5,834 bases of DNA from an uncultured Clostridia bacterium (GCA_946539175.1 CAMNHH010000134.1:1-5834), one strand, 5' to 3'; positions 1 to 5,570 are shown, numbered from the stretch's first letter. Numbers and translations: made by a program. The notes: generated by a model from the sequence alone, not told the origin.

Positions 1-459
1 CCCAGCCGGGAGATCCGGGCAGGGGACACGGTAGAGCTGCTGAAGCTGGGCACCAAGGCCACGGTCCTGGCTGTCAACAAGGATGGCAGCTATCAGCTCC
101 AGGCCGGCATCATGAAAATCAACGTGAAACCGGACGAGGTGTATCTGCTGGAGAACGAGCCCACCGAGGTAAAAAAGTACATCGATAAAACCCGGCGGGA
201 ATTCAAAAATACCGCTCAATCTCCGGAACTGGATCTGCGGGGCATGGACGCCTTGGAGGCCTCCGCCGTGCTGACCCTGTTTTTGGACAACGCCTTTATG
301 GCAAATCTGACCCAGGTCCGCATCATCCACGGCAAGGGCACGGGCGTATTGCGGAAAACCGTCCATGAGGAGCTGCGGCACAACAAGCACGTCAAAAAAT
401 TCCGTCTGGGTGTCTACGGCGAAGGAGAAGACGGAGTCACAATTGCGGAATTGGCATAG
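1..459 (+). CDS. mutS2: Endonuclease MutS2, C-terminal part (partial, 5' end outside window)
   Basis: The reading frame is open from base 1, so only the last 152 residues are visible; the ATG at 112 is an internal methionine, not the start. Visible residues 6-45 form the small KOW-like domain that precedes Smr in MutS2 (pattern GDTVELLKLGTKATVLAV, then GIMKINVK). Residues 77-152 are an Smr domain with its two signatures, LDLRG at 77-81 and HGKGTGVLR at 110-118, ending in the usual EGEDGVTIAEL. The Smr domain is the nuclease-type module. In family members MutS2 has been linked to suppression of recombination and, in Bacillus, to acting on collided ribosomes; which applies here cannot be seen. 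The ATPase core lies upstream of the window. The C-terminus looks intact. No convincing intrinsic terminator follows the stop, so some readthrough into the HPr-like gene is possible. Confidence 0.95.
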   Translation, partial: PSREIRAGDTVELLKLGTKATVLAVNKDGSYQLQAGIMKINVKPDEVYLLENEPTEVKKYIDKTRREFKNTAQSPELDLRGMDALEASAVLTLFLDNAFMANLTQVRIIHGKGTGVLRKTVHEELRHNKHVKKFRLGVYGEGEDGVTIAELA

Positions 460-474
460 GCGGAAAAGCCGGAT

Positions 475-486
475 AAATGATCATTT
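475..486. repeat. 12-bp perfect palindrome AAATGATCATTT
   Basis: This is a perfect loop-less inverted repeat just after the mutS2 stop, abutting copy 1 of the direct repeat. It is AT-rich and would not make a stable RNA hairpin, so it is not a good terminator. It could be a DNA-binding site for a dimeric regulator, or chance in an AT-rich intergenic stretch. Confidence 0.4.
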
Positions 487-500
487 TGCTCTGAAATGCG
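484..500 (+). repeat. Imperfect 17-bp direct repeat, copy 1
   Basis: The copy reads TTTTGCTCTGAAATGCG and matches 527-543 at 15 of 17 positions, with a 43-bp period, close to four helical turns. Shared core is CTGAAATG. It lies upstream of the main HPr promoter. It may be a regulator site or the remnant of a duplicated promoter. Confidence 0.65.
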
Positions 501-518
501 CTTGTTTTAAAATATAAT
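491..518 (+). promoter_or_regulatory. Possible secondary sigma-A promoter upstream of HPr-like gene
   Basis: A perfect -10 hexamer TATAAT lies at 513-518. The best -35 at a legal distance is CTGAAA at 491-496 (4 of 6 matches, 16-bp spacer), which is weak. If used, transcription would start near 525. It is much less convincing than the promoter at 521-549, and the TATAAT may simply reflect AT richness. Confidence 0.3.
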
Positions 519-520
519 GC

Positions 521-549
521 TTGACTTTTTGCGCTGAAATGTGTATATT
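521..549 (+). promoter_or_regulatory. Main sigma-A-type promoter for the HPr-uvrC-rsmD unit
   Basis: The -35 is TTGACT at 521-526 (5 of 6 matches) and the -10 is TATATT at 544-549 (5 of 6), separated by the ideal 17 bp. Transcription is expected to begin near 556, giving a leader of about 42 nt before the HPr-like ATG. The spacer (527-543) is exactly copy 2 of the direct repeat, and the dyad at 564-578 falls in the early transcribed leader, so the site may be regulated. Start site is inferred, not measured. Confidence 0.7.
527..543 (+). repeat. Imperfect 17-bp direct repeat, copy 2 (within promoter spacer)
   Basis: The copy reads TTTTGCGCTGAAATGTG and differs from 484-500 at two positions. 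It fills precisely the 17 bp between the -35 and -10 hexamers of the main promoter, so a protein bound here would compete directly with RNA polymerase. Confidence 0.65.
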
Positions 550-576
550 GACAGTGCTTATTTGGGTGGATATCAC
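548..576 (+). promoter_or_regulatory. Possible overlapping downstream promoter before HPr-like gene
   Basis: A perfect -35 TTGACA at 548-553 overlaps the -10 of the main promoter by two bases. Seventeen bases further on, 571-576 reads TATCAC, a 4 of 6 match to the -10 consensus. Transcription would start near 583, just before the ribosome site, leaving a leader of about 15 nt. The weak -10 makes this uncertain. Confidence 0.3.
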
Positions 577-578
577 CC
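564..578. promoter_or_regulatory. Dyad GGGTG-GATAT-CACCC in HPr leader (possible operator or leader hairpin)
   Basis: Five-base arms at 564-568 and 574-578 are perfect complements around a 5-base centre. The dyad sits just downstream of the predicted main start and overlaps the -10 of the possible second promoter. It ends about 8 bases before the Shine-Dalgarno. It could be an operator or a short 5' hairpin; five pairs is short enough to arise by chance. Confidence 0.35.
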
Positions 579-597
579 CTTCTTGTGAGGTAGAAAA

Positions 598-858
598 ATG
601 TACAATATCACCACTGTTGTAAAATGCGCATCCGGTCTGCACAACAAGCAGGCTACATATTTCATCCAGAAAGCCAACGATTTCTCTTCCAGCATCTGGA
701 TCGAGGCGGATGAACGACGGATCAACGCGAAAAGTCTTCTTGGCGTTCTCTCCATGGCCATCGTGACCGGCACTGAAGTGACGATCTCCGCAGAAGGCCC
801 CGACGAAGAGGAAGCGGTAAAGACCCTGGCTGACATGCTGGAAGCAGACCTGTTCTGA
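598..858 (+). CDS. HPr-family phosphocarrier-like protein with altered active-site loop
   Basis: This 86-residue protein has the normal length and whole-length pattern of HPr, the small cytoplasmic phosphocarrier of the sugar phosphotransferase system. The phosphorylatable histidine is at the canonical position His15 (GLHNKQAT, 13-20), and the regulatory serine used by HPr kinase in Bacillota is at Ser46 (NAKSLLGV, 43-50). The loop differs from the usual GIHARPAT: Arg17 is Lys and Pro18 is Gln. Arg17 normally assists phosphotransfer, so this may be a poor PTS carrier or a mainly regulatory HPr/Crh-like paralog; unlike Crh it keeps His15. The start is set by GAGGT at 587-591, six bases before the ATG. 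It has its own promoter upstream and a strong hairpin downstream. No PTS enzyme I gene or HPr kinase gene is visible here, so the symbol ptsH is not assigned. Family call is firm; physiological role is open. Confidence 0.9.
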   Translation: MYNITTVVKCASGLHNKQATYFIQKANDFSSSIWIEADERRINAKSLLGVLSMAIVTGTEVTISAEGPDEEEAVKTLADMLEADLF

Positions 859-865
859 CATTCAC

Positions 866-898
866 TGCCCCAAAGGCCGGATCCCGGTCTTTGGGGCA
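866..898 (+). other. Strong intercistronic hairpin without T-tract (HPr-uvrC)
   Basis: Arms 866-880 and 884-898 pair over 15 bases (core GCCCCAAAG with CTTTGGGGC) with one G-T wobble and a 3-base loop. The stem begins seven bases after the HPr stop and ends 10 bases before the uvrC ribosome site. No run of T follows (next bases TGCTCTATCC), so it is not a standard intrinsic terminator. It may protect the 3' end of the HPr message, mark a processing site, or lower uvrC expression relative to HPr. Confidence 0.7.
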
Positions 899-908
899 TG
901 CTCTATCC

Positions 909-914
909 AGGAGG
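909..914 (+). promoter_or_regulatory. Ribosome binding site that fixes the uvrC TTG start
   Basis: A perfect AGGAGG lies nine bases before the TTG at 924. It shows that translation begins there and not at the in-frame TTG at 891, which lies inside the hairpin arm and has no ribosome site. Confidence 0.85.
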
Positions 915-923
915 TACCGGAGA

Positions 924-2747
924 TTGACAAAAACAGAATTGAAGGAAAAAGCCCTCTCTTTGCCCCTGGCTCCCGGCGTCTATCTGATGCAGAACAAGGC
1001 AAACGAGGTCATCTACGTGGGAAAGGCCAAAAAGCTGAAGAACCGCGTGAGCCAATATTTCATCGAATCGGCGGCCCATACCCCCAAGACCCGCCTCATG
1101 GTGTCCAAAGTGGACCACTTCGACGTGATCATCGCCTCCTCGGAATTTGAGGCCCTGGTGTTGGAATGCAGCCTGATCAAGCGATATATGCCCAAGTACA
1201 ACATCCTGCTGAAGGACGACAAGGGCTATCCCTACCTGCGCCTGGATTTGTCGGAGTCCTATCCGGTCATGACCCTGGCGCCAAAGGCCCTGGAGGACGG
1301 CGCACGATACTATGGACCATACGGCGGCCGCTATTTGACCCAGAAGGCCATCGACACCCTGCGGCTGACCTTCAAGCTGCCGGGCTGCGGCAAGCAGTTT
1401 CCCCGGGACATCGGAAAGGAACGTCCCTGTCTGAACTATCAGATGGGCAATTGCGACGGCTGGTGCCGTGGGACTCCGGATCAGACGGAATACGCCGAAC
1501 GAATGCGGCACGTGGCCAGCCTGCTCTCCGGCAGCTACAAGCCCGTGGCCGCGGAGCTTAAGGAAAAAATGCTGGAGGCCTCCGAGGCATTGGAGTTCGA
1601 GCGGGCCGCCCAGCTCCGGGATCGGATGAACGCCATCGAGTCTCTGGGCCAAAAGCAGCTTGTCACCGCCGGGCGGATGGCGGATACCGACGCCATCGGC
1701 TACGCCCAGACCGAGGCCAAGGGCTGCTTTGCAGTGCTGCACTATGTGGACGGGAACCTGGTGGACAAGGATTACGAGATCCAGCCCTTGGCGGACGATC
1801 CCGCCGAGGCGATCTCCTCTCTGCTCAAACAGTACTACCTGACCCGCGGCGCCGCGCCGAAGCAGATCCTGCTGCCCATGGAGATGGAGGACGCGGAGCT
1901 ATTCGAGCAGCTGCTCCAACAGACGCTGAATAAGCGGGTCCGGATTCGGGTCCCACAGCGGGGAGACAACACCCGTCTGGTGGAAATGGCCATGAACAAC
2001 GCTCGACAGGAGGCGGAACGGATCACCACCCGGGAGGAAAAGCTCCGGGGCACCGTGGAGCTGCTGCGGCAGATGCTCCGCATGGACAAGCAACCCCGCC
2101 GCATGGAGTCCTACGATATCTCCAACATTTCCGGTACGGACATCGTGGCCTCCATGGTGGTGTTTGAAGACGGCAAGCCCCTTCGCTCCGGCTACCGGCA
2201 TTTTAAGCTGGAGGGCCTGGAGGACCAGGATGATTATGCCTCCATGCGTCAGGTGCTGCACCGGCGCTTTGCCCACTATCTGGCAGGGGATAAGGGCTTC
2301 GAGACCGCGCCGGATCTGCTGCTGATCGACGGGGGCGTCAACCATGCCCAGACCGTGCTGCAGGAGCTGACGCCTATGGGGATCCGCATTCCAATTTTCG
2401 GCATGGTCAAGGACGACCGCCACCGGACCCGGGCCCTGGTGACCCCGGAGGGAGAGGAGATTGGCATCTCCGGCAAGCAGAGCGTATTTGCTTTGATCGG
2501 TCAGATTCAGGAGGAGACCCACCGCTTTGCCATCACCTACCACCGTAAGCTTCGCAGCAAACGGGTCAAGGGCAGCACGCTGGACAAAATCCCCGGCATC
2601 GGGGAAAAGCGCCGGAGCGATCTGCTCAAGCGCTTTAAGACGGTGTCCGCCATCCGGCAGGCTTCCCTGCAGGAGCTGCGGAGCGTCCTACCCGCGGACG
2701 CGGCCACGTCCGTTTACAGTTATTTTCATGAGGAGGGAGCAGAATGA
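924..2747 (+). CDS. uvrC: Excinuclease ABC subunit C (UvrC)
   Basis: UvrC makes the two incisions flanking a lesion in UvrABC nucleotide excision repair in the cytoplasm. From the TTG at 924 the protein is 607 residues, normal for the family. The N-terminal GIY-YIG nuclease shows GVY at 18-20, YVG at 31-33, Arg41 and catalytic-position Glu81. Four cysteines (155, 169, 177, 181) match the set that binds an iron-sulfur cluster in other UvrCs. The UVR motif that contacts UvrB is at about 211-240 (LEFERAAQLRDRM). The RNase H-like second nuclease has Asp398 (YDISNISG), Asp437 (DDYASM), Asp469 (LLIDGG) and His533 (ETHRFA), lining up with the known catalytic residues. Helix-hairpin-helix DNA-binding motifs lie at about 552-589 (IPGIGEKR). 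The TTG start is chosen for its AGGAGG and because the protein then begins MTKTELKEKA as family members do. The gene is complete and overlaps rsmD by four bases. Confidence 0.97.
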   Translation: MTKTELKEKALSLPLAPGVYLMQNKANEVIYVGKAKKLKNRVSQYFIESAAHTPKTRLMVSKVDHFDVIIASSEFEALVLECSLIKRYMPKYNILLKDDKGYPYLRLDLSESYPVMTLAPKALEDGARYYGPYGGRYLTQKAIDTLRLTFKLPGCGKQFPRDIGKERPCLNYQMGNCDGWCRGTPDQTEYAERMRHVASLLSGSYKPVAAELKEKMLEASEALEFERAAQLRDRMNAIESLGQKQLVTAGRMADTDAIGYAQTEAKGCFAVLHYVDGNLVDKDYEIQPLADDPAEAISSLLKQYYLTRGAAPKQILLPMEMEDAELFEQLLQQTLNKRVRIRVPQRGDNTRLVEMAMNNARQEAERITTREEKLRGTVELLRQMLRMDKQPRRMESYDISNISGTDIVASMVVFEDGKPLRSGYRHFKLEGLEDQDDYASMRQVLHRRFAHYLAGDKGFETAPDLLLIDGGVNHAQTVLQELTPMGIRIPIFGMVKDDRHRTRALVTPEGEEIGISGKQSVFALIGQIQEETHRFAITYHRKLRSKRVKGSTLDKIPGIGEKRRSDLLKRFKTVSAIRQASLQELRSVLPADAATSVYSYFHEEGAE

Positions 2748-3295
2748 GAGTCATCGCCGGAACCGCAAGATCCGTACCGCTTCTGAGCCGGGACGGGCTG
2801 GATACCAGACCCACCACAGACCGGGTCAAGGAAGCAGTTTTCAACATCATCCAGTTTGAGATCGAGGGCCGACAGGTCCTGGATCTCTTCGGTGGAAGCG
2901 GCCAAATGGCCATTGAGGCTCTGAGCCGCGGCGCCGCCGGAGCTGTGATCGTGGATCAAAGCCGGGAGTCCTTCTCCGTCATCCAGCAGAATCTGAAGAA
3001 AACACGGCTCGCAGATCGGGCAACGGTGGTTTGCGCCGATTATATGGACTTCCTGCGCCGGGCGGATCGGAAATTCGATTTGATTTTTCTGGACCCACCC
3101 TACCGGGAGAAATTTCTGGAAAATGCTCTAAATCGGATTTCAGAAATTGACATCTTGAAATCCGGTGGTATAATAGTATGCGAAAGACCAGCGGAAAAAG
3201 CCCTGCCGGACAGCTATCCCGGATTTCAACGCGTCAGGGACTACCGATACGGGAAAACGGGGATCACCGTTTACCGGGCAGGCGCTTTGTCTTAA
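2744..3295 (+). CDS. rsmD: 16S rRNA (guanine(966)-N(2))-methyltransferase RsmD
   Basis: This 183-residue protein is a cytoplasmic SAM-dependent methyltransferase that modifies G966 (E. coli numbering) of 16S rRNA during 30S assembly. The N-terminus MRVIAGTARS and the motif RPTTDRVKEAVFN (22-34) are typical of RsmD. The Rossmann-fold SAM-binding motif I is LDLFGGSG (46-53), followed by IEALSRGA (57-64); Asp71 is the acidic residue at the end of strand two. The catalytic (D/N)PPY motif is FLDPPY at 115-120. Length and motif order are complete. The ATG overlaps the uvrC stop (ATGA), with AGGAGG at 2731-2736, implying translational coupling. In many Clostridia coaD follows rsmD, but it is absent here. 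The 3' third of the gene carries a consensus promoter (3147-3174) in the codons for residues 135-144, including two rare ATA isoleucine codons. Confidence 0.95.
   Translation: MRVIAGTARSVPLLSRDGLDTRPTTDRVKEAVFNIIQFEIEGRQVLDLFGGSGQMAIEALSRGAAGAVIVDQSRESFSVIQQNLKKTRLADRATVVCADYMDFLRRADRKFDLIFLDPPYREKFLENALNRISEIDILKSGGIIVCERPAEKALPDSYPGFQRVRDYRYGKTGITVYRAGALS
3147..3174 (+). promoter_or_regulatory. Consensus extended -10 sigma-A promoter inside rsmD
   Basis: The -35 is a perfect TTGACA (3147-3152) and the -10 a perfect TATAAT (3169-3174), 16 bp apart, with a TG dinucleotide at 3166-3167 forming an extended -10. Transcription should begin near 3181, about 140 nt before the coiled-coil gene start, so it would drive that gene, the phosphohexomutase and the small membrane protein down to the terminator at 5797. 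It lies wholly in coding sequence and uses A/T-ending codons (ATA ATA GTA) unusual for this GC-rich region. Activity is inferred. Confidence 0.72.
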
Positions 3296-3306
3296 GATAG
3301 AAAAAT

Positions 3307-3311
3307 GGAGG
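3307..3311 (+). promoter_or_regulatory. Ribosome binding site that fixes the coiled-coil gene start
   Basis: GGAGG lies eight bases before the ATG at 3320. An earlier in-frame ATG at 3305 overlaps this site and lacks one of its own, so the 3320 start is preferred. Confidence 0.85.
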
Positions 3312-3319
3312 AATTAGCA

Positions 3320-3838
3320 ATGAACGAACACGGCATTGAGGAAATCATCAGCACCCTGTACGAAATGATTCAGGATGCGAGAAGCGTTCCCCTGAGCAGT
3401 GAAAAGTGCGTCATCGAGCGGGACCGGGTTCTGGATCTGCTGGATGAGATCAGCAACCAGCTTCCCGGCGAGCTGAAGCAGGCCCGCACCATCGTGGAGT
3501 CCCGGGGCGAGGTCATCAACAACGCCAAGCGCGAGGCAGAGAATATTCTGAAGCAGGCGAATCTCCAGGCCAAGCAGCTGGTGGCCGACGATGAGATCTA
3601 TCGCCAGGCCCAGGAGGAGGCCAATGCCATGGTTCAGGCCGCTCAGGATCGGATCCGTGAGCTCAAGGGCGTGACCAACGATTATGTGGACGACGCGCTG
3701 AAGCAGACGGAGCAGGCCATTGCCGAAGCGCTGAACGAGGTCAAGGAATCCCGCGCCAAGTTCAACGCCCTGGTGGGCGCTCAGAATAAGGCCGCCAAGG
3801 CCACCCCCAATCCCGCGATCATCGAAGACGTCGATTGA
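3320..3838 (+). CDS. Conserved clostridial coiled-coil protein of unknown function (ATP synthase subunit B/H-like)
   Basis: The product has 172 residues from the preferred ATG. The N-terminal third (about 1-65) resembles a family common in Clostridia near rsmD/coaD: a short helical segment, a conserved SVPLSSEKCVIERDRVLDLLDEI stretch split by a turn, then LPGELKQA. From about residue 55 to 155 it is a long, charged, alanine-rich helix with repeated A-E and Q-A patterns (AKREAENILKQA, AQEEANAMVQAA) typical of coiled coils. Such proteins are often labelled as ATPase or V-type ATPase subunit H only because of this coiled-coil resemblance; I see no nucleotide-binding motif, signal peptide or membrane segment. 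It may be a cytoplasmic structural or scaffold protein, with DivIVA-like organisation an alternative, but no function can be assigned. The tail (AKATPNPAIIEDVD) is probably disordered. It is probably transcribed from the promoter inside rsmD, and the phosphohexomutase gene follows after 28 bases. Confidence 0.85.
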   Translation: MNEHGIEEIISTLYEMIQDARSVPLSSEKCVIERDRVLDLLDEISNQLPGELKQARTIVESRGEVINNAKREAENILKQANLQAKQLVADDEIYRQAQEEANAMVQAAQDRIRELKGVTNDYVDDALKQTEQAIAEALNEVKESRAKFNALVGAQNKAAKATPNPAIIEDVD

Positions 3839-3866
3839 TTAACTGAATATTATACAGGAGGTTTAC

Positions 3867-5570
3867 ATGGACTATTTGACTCAATATCGTTATTGGCTGG
3901 AGAATGCTCCCGTTTCCTATCGGGACATGCTGCAGAGCATGGAGGGCAATGAGCTGGCGCTGAAGGGCTGCTTTGGTGCGGAGCTGGCCTTCGGCACCGC
4001 CGGTATTCGCGGCGTCATGGGCCTGGGCTGCAATCGGCTGAACGAGTTCACCGTTCGCAGAACCGCTCAGGGGATTGCCAAGTGGCTCAACGGCACCGAT
4101 CTGCCCAAGCGCTGCGCCATCGGTTATGACAGCCGCCACAATTCCCGCCTCTACGCGGAGATCTGCGCAGTGGCTCTGGCCGAGACCGGTATCCAGGTCC
4201 ACATCTACCACGAGCTGGCCCCCACCCCGATGCTGTCCTATGCGGTCCGCGCTCTGAGCTGCGGCTGCGGCATCATGGTGACTGCCTCCCACAATGCCGG
4301 TATGTATAACGGCATCAAGTGCTACGGCGAGGACGGCTGCCAGATGACCGACGAGCCTGCTGCCATCGTCTATGCAGAGATCCAGAAGACCCCCTACTTC
4401 GTACTGCCCGAGAAGACCTTCGACGCCCTGAAGACGGAGGGCCTGATTCACGACATTCCCAAGTCCCTCTGGGACTCCTACATCGACCGCGTCATGCAGG
4501 AGGGGCTGAATCTGGAGCGGGTGAAGACCTCCGGTCTGCACGTGCTCTACACCCCCCTCTGCGGCACCGGCAACAAGCCCGTTCGGGAGCTGTTCCGCCG
4601 CATCGGCATCAAGGCCGACATCGTCACCGTCCAGGAGAAGCCGGATGGCGATTTCAAGACCTGCTCCTACCCCAACCCCGAGACTGACGCCGCGCTGAAT
4701 GAGAGCTACAAGCTGGCGGAGCAGGTGCATCCCGATCTGATCATCGGCACCGATCCCGACGCCGACCGTACCGCGGTCGCCGTTCCCGTCAACGGTCAGT
4801 TCCGCAAGCTCAGCGGCAACGAGCTGGGCTGCGTCCTGCTGGACTACATCCTGCGGACCCGCAGCGAGCGTGGCAATCTGCCCGAAGGCGCCGAGGCCAT
4901 CAAGTCCATCGTTTCCACCCCGCTGGCAGATAAGATCGCAGAGTTCTACGGGGTGGAGATGAAGAACGTCCTCACCGGCTTTAAGTACATCGGCGGCGAG
5001 ATCCTCCGTCTGGAGGGTCTGGGGCAGGAGGACAAGTTCATTTTCGGCTTCGAGGAGAGCTGCGGTTATCTGAAGGGCACTTACGCCCGGGATAAGGATG
5101 CCGTTGTTGCCACCATGCTGGTCTGCGAGGCTGCGGCCTATGCCAAGGAGAACGGCATGAACCTGGCCGACTATATGGACGCCCTGTATCGCCAGTTCGG
5201 CTGCTACTCCGCCTACGTTCAGAGCGTGGAGCTCCAGGGCATCACCGCCAACGAGGTCTCCAAGGCCTTCATGACCAACATCCGGGAGAACACTCCCGCC
5301 GAGGTTGCAGGCTGCAAGGTTACCGCCACGGTGGATTATCTCACCGGGATCCGTAAGTGCCTGAAGTGCGGCATGGAGTCCCAGACCGGCCTGCCCGCCT
5401 CCAACGTCTTCACCCTGGAGCTGGGAGAGAAGGGCAAGATTATCTTCCGTCCCTCCGGCACCGAGCCCAAGATCAAGCTCTACTACACTGCCATCGGCCA
5501 GAGCTGGGACGAGGCCAACGCCCTGATGGACAGCTTCAAGACCGCCATGCGCGGATTCCTCCCCGCCTGA
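3867..5570 (+). CDS. Phospho-sugar mutase (alpha-phosphoglucomutase/phosphomannomutase family)
   Basis: This 567-residue cytoplasmic enzyme belongs to the alpha-D-phosphohexomutase superfamily and has the length of the PgcA-like phosphoglucomutases of Bacillota, which interconvert glucose 1-phosphate and glucose 6-phosphate for glycogen, UDP-glucose and envelope sugars. All four active-site loops are present in order: the phosphoserine loop TASHN with Ser141 (139-143), the metal loop DPDADR (296-301), the sugar-recognition loop GFEES (394-398), and the phosphate-binding loop RPSGTEPKIK (528-537). The substrate-entry motif AFGTAGIRG is at 41-49. The residue after SHN is Ala where Pro is usual. 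The protein has 17 cysteines, including a CLKC pair at 498-501. AGGAGG (3856-3861) precedes the ATG by five bases. Arginine codons lean to CGC/CGT while uvrC leans to CGG, which fits higher expression. Glucose versus mannose preference cannot be settled from sequence, so no symbol is given. Confidence 0.94.
   Translation: MDYLTQYRYWLENAPVSYRDMLQSMEGNELALKGCFGAELAFGTAGIRGVMGLGCNRLNEFTVRRTAQGIAKWLNGTDLPKRCAIGYDSRHNSRLYAEICAVALAETGIQVHIYHELAPTPMLSYAVRALSCGCGIMVTASHNAGMYNGIKCYGEDGCQMTDEPAAIVYAEIQKTPYFVLPEKTFDALKTEGLIHDIPKSLWDSYIDRVMQEGLNLERVKTSGLHVLYTPLCGTGNKPVRELFRRIGIKADIVTVQEKPDGDFKTCSYPNPETDAALNESYKLAEQVHPDLIIGTDPDADRTAVAVPVNGQFRKLSGNELGCVLLDYILRTRSERGNLPEGAEAIKSIVSTPLADKIAEFYGVEMKNVLTGFKYIGGEILRLEGLGQEDKFIFGFEESCGYLKGTYARDKDAVVATMLVCEAAAYAKENGMNLADYMDALYRQFGCYSAYVQSVELQGITANEVSKAFMTNIRENTPAEVAGCKVTATVDYLTGIRKCLKCGMESQTGLPASNVFTLELGEKGKIIFRPSGTEPKIKLYYTAIGQSWDEANALMDSFKTAMRGFLPA

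Noticed and set aside
112..459. Stand-alone Smr-domain protein starting at ATG 112
   Set aside because: The frame is open upstream to base 1 and encodes the KOW-like domain that precedes Smr in MutS2, so the ATG is internal.
460..480. Terminator for mutS2
   Set aside because: Only a 3-bp GC stem can be drawn and there is no following T-run; the nearby palindrome is AT-rich.
491..505. CcpA catabolite-response (cre) site in the HPr promoter region
   Set aside because: TGAAATGCGCTTG does not satisfy the cre pattern with its central CG and terminal CA at the right spacing.
891..923. In-frame upstream extension of uvrC from TTG 891 (11 extra residues)
   Set aside because: The TTG lies in the hairpin arm without a ribosome site, whereas AGGAGG at 909-914 points to TTG 924, and family alignment starts there.
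924..952. TTGACA at the uvrC start as a promoter -35
   Set aside because: No -10-like hexamer occurs 16-18 bp downstream; the match comes from the TTG ACA codons.
903..1742. 279-codon antisense ORF opposite the start of uvrC
   Set aside because: It mirrors the GIY-YIG and cysteine region of a clearly intact uvrC, and its translation has no family pattern.
1899..2543. 214-codon antisense ORF opposite the second half of uvrC
   Set aside because: It is a shadow of the RNase H-like domain, with histidine- and glycine-rich noise and no domain.
3221..3232. 12-base identity GGATTTCAACGC between rsmD and the small membrane protein gene (5583-5594)
   Set aside because: It is short, in coding sequence at both places, and has no flanking similarity, so it is likely coincidence.
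3819..4730. 303-codon antisense ORF opposite the phosphohexomutase gene
   Set aside because: It is a GC-rich shadow of a gene with all four active-site motifs. Its translation is low-complexity (rich in L, G, A, V, H) with no recognisable domain.
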